Source: CAUPWF01 sp963515125 (GTDB lineage: Bacteria > Bacillota > Clostridia > Lachnospirales > Lachnospiraceae). Taken from it: a stretch of 64,000 nt of DNA. The position numbers and the translations under genes were made by a program. The notes beneath the pieces were generated by a model, which was not told the DNA's origin, did not search any database, and saw only the letters and a list, made by a program, of their open reading frames with translations. Within the stretch, counting starts at the first letter, position 1. Each line of letters begins with the position of its first letter. The stretch spans positions 248,001 through 312,000 of the forward strand of contig JBQKKG010000001.1 of the NCBI GenBank assembly GCA_052116865.1, written 5' to 3'. This document shows, piece by piece, positions 8,206 through 15,434 of the stretch.

Positions 8206-9402
8206 ATGGCAAAAAAGGATGATATTTTAAGCATTTATACAAAAGAGGTAGAACAGATTAAAGAAGCAGGACTTTTTAAAGGTGAGAGTCCAATTGCATC
8301 ACCACAGGGCGCTAAGGTAAAGTTAGAAGATGGTAGAGAAGTAATTAATATGTGTGCCAACAATTATTTAGGATTGGCGAATGATCAACGCTTGATTGAT
8401 GCTGCAAAGAAATCTTATGATGAAAAGGGATATGGTTTATCTTCGGTTCGTTTTATATGCGGGACTCAAGATATCCATAAACAGTTAGAAGCTACAATTA
8501 GTAACTTTTTAGGTACAGATGATACTATTTTATATTCTTCTTGTTTTGATGCAAATGGTGGGTTATTTGAAACAATTTTAACGTCAGAAGATGCTGTAAT
8601 AAGTGATGAATTGAATCATGCTAGTATTATTGATGGTGTGCGGCTATGTAAAGCAAAACGTTATCGCTATAAAAATAACAACATGGAAGATTTGAGAGCA
8701 CAATTATTAGCGGCAGATGAAGCAGGTGCAAGGATTAAGTTAATTGCAACAGATGGCGTATTCTCAATGGATGGTATTATAGCTGATTTAAAGAGTATTT
8801 GTGATCTTGCTGATGAATTTCATGCATTGGTGATGGTAGATGATAGCCATTCAGCGGGGTTTGTAGGTAAAACAGGACGCGGAACAGCAGAATACTGTGA
8901 TGTTGTTGGTCGTGTGGATATTATTACAGGTACTTTGGGGAAGGCTTTAGGAGGAGCATCCGGTGGATATACAAGTGGACGAAAAGAGATTGTTAGTCTG
9001 TTAAGACAAAGAAGTCGTCCATATTTATTTTCAAATACATTGGCTCCAGCCATAGCAGGTGCAAGTTTAGAGGTATTTCGTATTCTAGAATCAGACACCT
9101 CACTTCGTGACCACTTAGAAGAACTTACAACGTATTATCGCAAACAATTAGTAGAAGCAGGATTTGATATCGTTGAAGGAGTACATCCAATTGTACCGGT
9201 AATGTTATACGATGAAAAATTAGCTGGAGAAATGGCAAAACGTATGATGGATAAGGGTGTATATGTAGTTGCATTTTCTTACCCTGTTGTTCCAAAGGGA
9301 CGTGCAAGAATTAGAACACAGGTAAGTGCTGCACATACCAAAGAGGATATCGACTTTATCGTAAGATGCTTTAAAGAAGTAAAGGCAGATATGAACATCT
9401 AA
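8206..9402 (+). CDS. kbl: Glycine C-acetyltransferase (2-amino-3-ketobutyrate CoA ligase)
   Basis: A PLP enzyme of the alpha-oxoamine synthase family that cleaves 2-amino-3-ketobutyrate with CoA into glycine and acetyl-CoA, completing threonine breakdown after Tdh. The PLP lysine is K246 in TGTLGKALGG. The upstream block DDSHSAGFVGKTGRG is the typical aspartate/histidine cofactor region. At 398 residues it has standard length. Of two adjacent ATGs (8203 and 8206), 8206 has the better 7-nt spacing from AGGAG (8194-8198). It is probably co-transcribed with tdh and ended by the terminator at 9415-9477. Confidence 0.95.
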   Translation: MAKKDDILSIYTKEVEQIKEAGLFKGESPIASPQGAKVKLEDGREVINMCANNYLGLANDQRLIDAAKKSYDEKGYGLSSVRFICGTQDIHKQLEATISNFLGTDDTILYSSCFDANGGLFETILTSEDAVISDELNHASIIDGVRLCKAKRYRYKNNNMEDLRAQLLAADEAGARIKLIATDGVFSMDGIIADLKSICDLADEFHALVMVDDSHSAGFVGKTGRGTAEYCDVVGRVDIITGTLGKALGGASGGYTSGRKEIVSLLRQRSRPYLFSNTLAPAIAGASLEVFRILESDTSLRDHLEELTTYYRKQLVEAGFDIVEGVHPIVPVMLYDEKLAGEMAKRMMDKGVYVVAFSYPVVPKGRARIRTQVSAAHTKEDIDFIVRCFKEVKADMNI

Positions 9403-9414
9403 ATAAATATTAAG

Positions 9415-9477
9415 AAACACCTCGTAGAGTTTGTTCGAAAAATAGAGTAGAACTAACTTTAAGGGGTGTTTTTTTGT
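9415..9477 (+). terminator. Terminator after kbl
   Basis: AAACACC near 9415 pairs with GGTGTT near 9465, followed by a T7 run. An inner GTTC/GAAC pairing supports a longer, imperfect stem. This opens the 376-nt gene-free stretch 9403-9778, which also holds repeat copy B and the EF-G promoter; I see no gene in it. Confidence 0.65.
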
Positions 9478-9617
9478 TGTATTAAAGTATAATTTTTATA
9501 ATCGTTACATATGTTTCAAGAATAAAGAAAAACAAATGATGTCTTTCGTTTAGCATGTTTATAAATTGTGTTAAATGTAGAGAAAATTAAAACAAATATG
9601 TGTTATTTTCTTTGAAC

Positions 9618-9682
9618 AAAAAAAGGGGCATAGATAAAAACGTTTAGGACGTAGCAATTTACAAATAGCTACGTCCCTAATT
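9618..9682 (-). repeat. Palindromic intergenic element, family 1 copy B
   Basis: Read on the minus strand, this copy has GGGACGTAGC, a 12-nt inner segment, GCTACGTCC, a spacer and CTATGCCCCTTTTTTT. That is the same order and nearly the same spacing as copy A at 6876-6940, in the opposite orientation. One base is missing from one arm, which suggests decay. It lies upstream of the EF-G-like gene. Confidence 0.75.
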
Positions 9683-9711
9683 AAAAGTTTTGTGTGAATT
9701 GAATAAAAGTG

Positions 9712-9740
9712 TTGTAAATATCTAAATATTTTAGTAAAAT
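9712..9740 (+). promoter_or_regulatory. Promoter of the EF-G-like gene
   Basis: TTGTAA (9712-9717), a 17-bp spacer and TAAAAT (9735-9740), 39 nt upstream of the ATG. Confidence 0.6.
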
Positions 9741-9778
9741 ATACACTATAGAAACTAGAAAATAAGGAGGCAGCAAAA

Positions 9779-11857
9779 ATGAAGGTTTACAGAACGGACG
9801 AGATAAGAAATGTAGTACTTCTTGGACATGGCGGAAGTGGTAAAACAAGTTTAGTTGAGGCAATGGCATTTGTATCTGGTGCAATTAACCGTATGGGTAA
9901 AGTTGCAGATCATAATACCTTAAGTGATTTTGATAAAGAAGAGCAAAAGCGTGAATTCTCAATTAGTACAAGTCTTTATCCCATTGAATGGGAAAAGGCT
10001 AAAATTAATATTTTAGATACGCCGGGATACTTTGATTTTGTAGGTGAAGTAGAAGAGGCTGTTAGTGCAGCTGATGCAGCTATTATTGTAGTTTCAGGAA
10101 AAGCAGGAGTGGAGGTTGGAACGGAAAAAGCATGGGAAATGTGCGAAAAATATAACCTTCCGCGAATGGTATATGTTACGGAGATGGATGTAGATGATGC
10201 TAGTTTTAGACAAGTAGTAGAAGATTTAACAGCACGATATGGGAAAGTAATTGCTCCAAGAGCCTTGCCAATTCGTGAAAATGAAAAATTTGTTGGATAT
10301 GTTAATGTTATTAAAAATGCGGGAAGAAGATTTACTGGAATAGGTCAGCGGAAGGAATGTGAAATTCCGGAATACAGTCTACCGAATTTGGAAATATGTC
10401 GTAATACTTTGTTAGAAGCAGTTGCTGAAACAAGTGAAGAATTTATGGAACGGTATTTTGCGGGGGAGGAATTCTCTACCGAGGAGATTAGAGCAGCACT
10501 TCGAACTAATGTGTTGGAAGGAAGCCTTGTGCCAGTTGGGATGGGAACCAATATAACTGCACATGGAGTTGCAAACCTTATGTCTGACATTGTAAGATAT
10601 TTTCCAAGTCCAGATAAGCGGGAATGTGCTGGGATTAATAGAAAAACAAATGAGTTGTTTGTGGCTAATTATGATTTTTCTAAGGCAAAGACGGCATATG
10701 TATTTAAAACAATGGTAGATCCATTTATTGGGAAATATTCTTTTGTTAAGGTTTGTTCAGGAGTCTTGAAGGGCGATGATATTCTATATAATGTGGATGC
10801 AGATGCAGAAGAAAAGCCAGGAAAGTTATACACTATGATGGGGAATAAACCTGTTGAGGTGTTAGAGTTGCATGCAGGAGACATAGGTGCAATTGGAAAG
10901 CTAACTGCTACGAAAACAGGAGACACATTATCTACAAAAGGGACACAAGTGATCTATAGTAGAACAGATTTTACGGTGCCTTATACGTATATGAGGTATA
11001 GAGTTCATACAAAAGGTGATGAAGATAAGGTATCTCAAGCAATTGCTAAGATGATGGCAGAGGATATGACATTAAAACATGTAAATGATAGTGAGAATCG
11101 CCAAACATTACTGTATGGGATGGGGGATCAACATTTAGAAGTTATTGTAAGCAAATTAGCGACTCGTTACAAAGTAGATATTGCGTTAGAGACACCAAAA
11201 GTTGCATTTCGTGAGACCATTCGTAAGTCGTCAGATGTAGATGCAAAATATAAAAAACAGTCAGGCGGACATGGACAATATGGTCATGTAAAAATGAAAT
11301 TTGAATCTTCAGGCAATATGGATTTGCCATTTATATTTGAAGAGGAAGTTGTGGGGGGAGCTGTACCAAAAAATTATTTTCCAGCAGTGGAAAAAGGTCT
11401 TCAAGAGTCCGTCATAAAAGGTCCAGTTGCTGGGTATCCAGTAGTCGGGGTAAAAGCAACATTGTATGATGGTTCGTATCATCCAGTAGATTCTTCAGAA
11501 ATGGCTTTTAAAACTGCCACTATTCAAGCATTTAAGAAGGGATTTATGGAAGCTGGTCCTGTATTATTAGAACCAATTGCAAATCTTAAAGTAACTGTTC
11601 CAGATGAATATACGGGCGATGTTATGGGAGATTTGAACAAACGGCGTGGTAGAGTACTAGGAATGACACCAATTACAAATGGAGGTCAAGTGATTGAAGC
11701 AGACATTCCAATGACAGGATTATTTGGGTATTGCACTGTATTACGTTCTATGACTGGGGGCAGAGGTGATTATGCATATACATTTGCACGTTATGAGCAG
11801 GCGCCTACAGAAATTCAAGAGAAGGAAATAGTAAAACGAACAAAAGTGGAAGAATAA
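9779..11857 (+). CDS. Elongation factor G-like translational GTPase (EF-G paralogue)
   Basis: 692 residues with the full EF-G domain set: an N-terminal GTPase domain, a beta barrel, and domains III-V, including the domain IV stretch GHGQYGHVKM and the C-terminal GRVLGM region. The P-loop is GHGGSGKTS (16-24) and G3 is DTPGYFDF. The guanine-specificity motif normally NKxD reads TEMD (134-137), and the usual RGITI switch segment is KREFSI. These features point to the diverged second EF-G class rather than housekeeping FusA, which is normally next to rpsL/rpsG/tuf. Its role may be ribosome rescue, recycling or stress translation. It starts after AAGGAGG and is followed by a terminator, so it is monocistronic. 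Confidence 0.85.
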   Translation: MKVYRTDEIRNVVLLGHGGSGKTSLVEAMAFVSGAINRMGKVADHNTLSDFDKEEQKREFSISTSLYPIEWEKAKINILDTPGYFDFVGEVEEAVSAADAAIIVVSGKAGVEVGTEKAWEMCEKYNLPRMVYVTEMDVDDASFRQVVEDLTARYGKVIAPRALPIRENEKFVGYVNVIKNAGRRFTGIGQRKECEIPEYSLPNLEICRNTLLEAVAETSEEFMERYFAGEEFSTEEIRAALRTNVLEGSLVPVGMGTNITAHGVANLMSDIVRYFPSPDKRECAGINRKTNELFVANYDFSKAKTAYVFKTMVDPFIGKYSFVKVCSGVLKGDDILYNVDADAEEKPGKLYTMMGNKPVEVLELHAGDIGAIGKLTATKTGDTLSTKGTQVIYSRTDFTVPYTYMRYRVHTKGDEDKVSQAIAKMMAEDMTLKHVNDSENRQTLLYGMGDQHLEVIVSKLATRYKVDIALETPKVAFRETIRKSSDVDAKYKKQSGGHGQYGHVKMKFESSGNMDLPFIFEEEVVGGAVPKNYFPAVEKGLQESVIKGPVAGYPVVGVKATLYDGSYHPVDSSEMAFKTATIQAFKKGFMEAGPVLLEPIANLKVTVPDEYTGDVMGDLNKRRGRVLGMTPITNGGQVIEADIPMTGLFGYCTVLRSMTGGRGDYAYTFARYEQAPTEIQEKEIVKRTKVEE

Positions 11858-11883
11858 TTTATATAAATATTAGAATTGATTAT

Positions 11884-11915
11884 AAGGAGCGTTCTTGAAA
11901 GGAACGCTCCTTTGT
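11884..11915 (+). terminator. Terminator after EF-G-like gene
   Basis: AAGGAGCGTTC (11884-11894) pairs perfectly with 11902-11912 around a 7-nt loop. The T tract is short, so termination may be incomplete. Confidence 0.75.
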
Positions 11916-11948
11916 GATAGAATGACCCTATTGTAAAAGGAGGTTTTT

Positions 11949-13547
11949 ATGAAAAGAACAGGAAAAAAAGTTATAGCGGTGCTAGCATTGCTTGTTGCAG
12001 CATTTATTTATTATTATGTAACCTTGCCAGCGATTAATATTCATTCTTCAGATTTTTGGTTTTTTATTATTTTTATAATGGTAATTATCATTGGAGTTTA
12101 TATTTGGAAAAAACGACTTGGAAGGGGAGAGATAAAGAGTTCTAAAGGTGTAAAATTATTAGGTACACTATTAGTACTAATAGTAGGCATGTATCTAATT
12201 GGAACGTTGTTATCATCTCCGATAGTAAATGCAAAAAAATACCAGAAGTTGTTAACAGTAAAAGAAGGAGAGTTCACAAAGGATATCGAAGAATTGTCTT
12301 ATGATCAGATTCCGCTTTTAGACAGAGATTCAGCGACAATACTAGGAAATCGTAAGATGGGAAGTATTGTAGATTTAGTATCTCAATTTGAAGTAGACGA
12401 CATTTATAGTCAGATCAACTATAAGGATCGTCCGGTACGAGTTTCACCATTGAAATATGCAAATGGTATAAAATGGTTGACGAATCAATCAGAGGGAATA
12501 CCAGCATATGTTCGTATTGATATGGCGAGTCAATCTACAGAGTTAGTTAAATTAGACCAGGGAATGAAATACTCTACTAGTGAATACTTTAACCGCAATG
12601 TGTATAGACATTTACGTTTTAATTACCCAACCTATATCTTTGATGAACTAAGTTTTGAAATTGATGATAATGGGGTTCCGTATTGGATTGCACCGGTAAA
12701 AAAATTCAACATTGGATTGTTTGGTGGACAAACAGTTGGAAAAGTTGTGTTATGTAATGCGATTACAGGAGAAACAGTGGATTATAATATTAAGGATGTT
12801 CCGGAGTGGATAGACAGAGCTTATTCAGCAGACTTATTGGTACAATTATATGATTATTATGGTTCTCTGAAACATGGATTTTTAAATAGTGTCTTAGGGC
12901 AAAAAGATTGTTTGCAAACTACAAACGGATATAATTACCTCGCAATCGATGATGACATTTGGGTATATACAGGTGTTACCTCTGTTAGTGGTGATCAATC
13001 CAATGTTGGATTTATGTTGATGAATCAAAGAACAATGGAATCAAAATTTTATCCTATAGAAGGAGCTATTGAAGACTCAGCGATGTCTTCGGCAGAAGGT
13101 CAAGTGCAACATTTAAAATATGTTGCAACATTTCCTCTACTTTTAAATATCTCAGGAGAACCAACATATTTTATTGCACTGAAAGATGATGCAGGACTAG
13201 TAAAGAAATATGCCATGGTAAATGTTCAGAAATATCAACTGGTGGCAATTGGTGATACTGTCAGCGAGTGTGAAACGCAATATATGGAACTGTTATTATC
13301 CAATGGTGTAACGAAAGAAAAAGAAGATACAAGAGAAGTACAGACGCTTACTGGAAAGATAACAAAGATAGCACAAGGCGTAATTGAGGGAAATTCCCAT
13401 TATTATGTGATGATAGAAGGCAGTCAGGACATTTATGATGTATCTGTAGTGGATTTTATAGATATTATTAAATATGAAGTTGGTCAAGAGATTACAGTAG
13501 AATTTAAAGCAGGAGATAAATCGAATACAGTATTATCTTTGAAATAA
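11949..13547 (+). CDS. Uncharacterised membrane protein with large extracytoplasmic domain
   Basis: I do not recognise the family. Of 532 residues, the N-terminus carries three hydrophobic helices (about 8-28, 36-53 and 69-89). A soluble region of about 430 residues follows, with no cysteine-rich or catalytic motif I can name. The last 70 residues (from about QTLTGKITKIAQG) form a beta-rich segment resembling an OB-type fold. A strong RBS (AAAGGAGG) precedes the ATG. It lies just upstream of an AEC transporter gene with a short gap, so the two may be co-transcribed. Long soluble part plus N-terminal anchors suggest an envelope role; this is inference only. Confidence 0.7.
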   Translation: MKRTGKKVIAVLALLVAAFIYYYVTLPAINIHSSDFWFFIIFIMVIIIGVYIWKKRLGRGEIKSSKGVKLLGTLLVLIVGMYLIGTLLSSPIVNAKKYQKLLTVKEGEFTKDIEELSYDQIPLLDRDSATILGNRKMGSIVDLVSQFEVDDIYSQINYKDRPVRVSPLKYANGIKWLTNQSEGIPAYVRIDMASQSTELVKLDQGMKYSTSEYFNRNVYRHLRFNYPTYIFDELSFEIDDNGVPYWIAPVKKFNIGLFGGQTVGKVVLCNAITGETVDYNIKDVPEWIDRAYSADLLVQLYDYYGSLKHGFLNSVLGQKDCLQTTNGYNYLAIDDDIWVYTGVTSVSGDQSNVGFMLMNQRTMESKFYPIEGAIEDSAMSSAEGQVQHLKYVATFPLLLNISGEPTYFIALKDDAGLVKKYAMVNVQKYQLVAIGDTVSECETQYMELLLSNGVTKEKEDTREVQTLTGKITKIAQGVIEGNSHYYVMIEGSQDIYDVSVVDFIDIIKYEVGQEITVEFKAGDKSNTVLSLK

Positions 13548-13578
13548 GTCACAGATGAAAAGGGTACAAGGGATAAGA

Positions 13579-14511
13579 ATGGAATTAAGTATTTTATTAG
13601 CAAAAAATATTATTGGAATGTTCTTAATGAGCATTGTTGGGTATGTAATCGTAAAAATCAAATTATTTAAAGCAAAGGATAGTAAAGTATTATCGAAATT
13701 GATTGTTTATATTATCTGCCCAAGTGTTACATTGAATTCCTTTCAAATGGATTATTCCACAAGTAAAATGCAAGGGTTGATACTTGCAATTATAGCCTCC
13801 ATTCTTGTCCATGTTATCATTATACCGCTGACAAAGGTAATGGGTAATGTGTTTGAACTAAATAACATTGAAAAAGCATCTATTGTGTATTCTAATGCAG
13901 GAAATATTATTATCCCTTTAGTTGCAGTGGTGTTAGGACAAGAATGGGTTTTTTATACCTGTGCTTTTATCATGGTACAAACCATACTTGTGTGGACGCA
14001 TGGGAAATCAGTTATTTGTGAAGAACGAGGCAGTGGTTTAAAAAAGATTTTGTTGAATCCTAATATAATAGCAATTGTTGTAGGATTATTTATGTTTCTG
14101 ACAGGAGTAAGATTTCCACTAGTTATGAAGTCATGTGTAAGTGGATTTGCGGGAATGATAGGTCCTACAAGTATGTTAGTTGTAGGTATGCTTATTGGAG
14201 AGATGGACTTAAAACTAGTATTCAAGAAGAAACGATCATACTTTATAACGTTATGTAGATTGGTTTTGCTACCACTACTGGTCATTATGCTATGTAAGGG
14301 AATCATGATGTTCCATATTCATCAAGATATGAAGCAGATTTTATTGATTGTATTATTGCAATCATCAGCACCAGTTGCTTCCATGGTGACACAGTTGGCA
14401 CAAGTATATGATCAAGATGCCAATTATGCCAGTATTATTAATGTCATGACGGTAGTTTTTTGTGTAATTACAATGCCTATATTGGTATTTATTTATGAAA
14501 ATATAATATAA
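13579..14511 (+). CDS. AEC-family transporter (auxin efflux carrier/malate permease type)
   Basis: 310 residues, about ten hydrophobic helices, and the AEC pattern of an N-terminal NIIGMFLMSIVGYVIVK segment plus the conserved mid-protein stretch NAGNIIIPL. AEC proteins export or exchange organic acids such as malate, or other small anions; the substrate here is unknown. I chose the ATG at 13579, preceded by AAGGGA (13568-13573). The longer frame from 13555 has no RBS. The terminator directly after its stop serves both this gene and the convergent P-loop gene. Confidence 0.85.
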   Translation: MELSILLAKNIIGMFLMSIVGYVIVKIKLFKAKDSKVLSKLIVYIICPSVTLNSFQMDYSTSKMQGLILAIIASILVHVIIIPLTKVMGNVFELNNIEKASIVYSNAGNIIIPLVAVVLGQEWVFYTCAFIMVQTILVWTHGKSVICEERGSGLKKILLNPNIIAIVVGLFMFLTGVRFPLVMKSCVSGFAGMIGPTSMLVVGMLIGEMDLKLVFKKKRSYFITLCRLVLLPLLVIMLCKGIMMFHIHQDMKQILLIVLLQSSAPVASMVTQLAQVYDQDANYASIINVMTVVFCVITMPILVFIYENII

Positions 14512-14550
14512 AAAGGAGTTATTCACGTTACAATGAATAACTCCTTTTTT
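14511..14550. terminator. Bidirectional terminator
   Basis: A perfect 15-bp stem (14511-14525 with 14534-14548, AAAAGGAGTTATTCA) with an 8-nt loop and T/A runs at both ends, between the convergent AEC and P-loop genes. Confidence 0.93.
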
Positions 14551-14554
14551 TATA

Positions 14555-14977
14555 TTAATTCAATATGGTACAGTCTTCCTCATTAATTTCACGAAGTGCA
14601 TCTTTTTCCATACTACAACTAACGAAAAAGTTTATATTATTTTTCTTAGATATCACTTTTAATCGGTCTATAAATTTGGGAAGATTTTCTGCTGAGATAT
14701 CAGCATGCTTGAGAAGTCCATCGATAAAAATAGCTTCAATATCATGGTTAGAACTTACCATACCATAAATGAAACCAATATATTCATCTATGTTTTTGAT
14801 TGCTTCGTAATCTGACATGCAAATTACACGAATATCAAAGTTCAAGCTAGAAGTTTCGCGATGAGTTTTTTTAATGAAAACAACATTTCCATTACATTCT
14901 TTTACTGACTTATTTGCTAACTCAATCATCTGTTGTGTTTTACCACTACCTTTTGGGCCAATTAATAAATTTACCAT
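14555..14977 (-). CDS. Small P-loop ATPase-like protein of unknown function
   Basis: 140 residues with a Walker A motif near the N-terminus (IGPKGSGKTQQ) and a possible Walker B strand (IEAIFIDGLL). The layout recalls RecA-fold nucleotide-binding proteins or thymidine-kinase-like domains, but no substrate-binding lid or zinc site is visible. I cannot name a function. The ATG (last base 14977) follows AAAGGAG; the longer open frame to 15028 lacks an RBS. It stands alone between a bidirectional terminator and the leuS T-box leader on the other strand. Confidence 0.75.
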   Translation of the reverse strand: MVNLLIGPKGSGKTQQMIELANKSVKECNGNVVFIKKTHRETSSLNFDIRVICMSDYEAIKNIDEYIGFIYGMVSSNHDIEAIFIDGLLKHADISAENLPKFIDRLKVISKKNNINFFVSCSMEKDALREINEEDCTILN

Positions 14978-15099
14978 AGCAAACTCTCCTTTATTTGTGT
15001 ATTTCGTCCAGTAATATCTTTGATTCATTATAACACTTATTCATAGGGAGGGGCAACAGAAGAATGGGAATTTTAGAGAGTATATTTGCTTTGGAAACC

Positions 15100-15127
15100 T
15101 TGACAAATAGGATGGATATGATACAAT
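15100..15127 (+). promoter_or_regulatory. leuS leader promoter
   Basis: TTGACA (15100-15105), a 16-bp spacer and TACAAT (15122-15127). It would start a leader of about 280 nt that contains the T-box. Confidence 0.7.
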
Positions 15128-15149
15128 TATAACTAATGTGGCCGAATAA

Positions 15150-15412
15150 TAATTATTATTGGAACATAATAAGGATAATAACATGGATGAGGAGTATTAA
15201 GAGCCTATCGTTATCAGAGAGCTGTCGGAAGGTGCAAGACAGTAGCGTAATCTCCCAACTCGCCTCGGAGTTCTTTTATTGAATGGAGTAGGTAAAAGCG
15301 GGAATTCCCGTTACAGAATCAATGAGTGCATTTCTACATTATGAGAAATGAATGAGAGTGGTACCACGGAAATTAAGCCTTTTCGTCTCTTTTGAGATGA
15401 GAAGGCTTTTTA
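15150..15412 (+). ncRNA. T-box riboswitch, leucine-type, upstream of leuS
   Basis: A tRNA-sensing leader. The Stem I S-turn AGTA lies near 15193, and the distal loop motif GGTGCAAGAC is at 15231-15240. The specifier is CTC at 15259-15261 (context CAACTCGCC), a leucine codon read by tRNA-Leu(GAG). A Stem III hairpin GCGGGAATTCCCGT (about 15299-15312) follows. The T-box antiterminator sequence GAGTGGTACCACGGA is at 15356-15370, directly before the terminator. Together with the leuS gene downstream this makes the leucine assignment strong. Uncharged tRNA-Leu should allow readthrough. Confidence 0.92.
15375..15412 (+). terminator. T-box terminator
   Basis: AAGCCTT (15375-15381) pairs with AAGGCTT near 15402-15408, extended by a TCTC/GAGA pairing, and a T run follows. 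It is mutually exclusive with the T-box antiterminator. Confidence 0.9.
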
Positions 15413-15434
15413 TATGAATTAGGAGGAAATGAAA

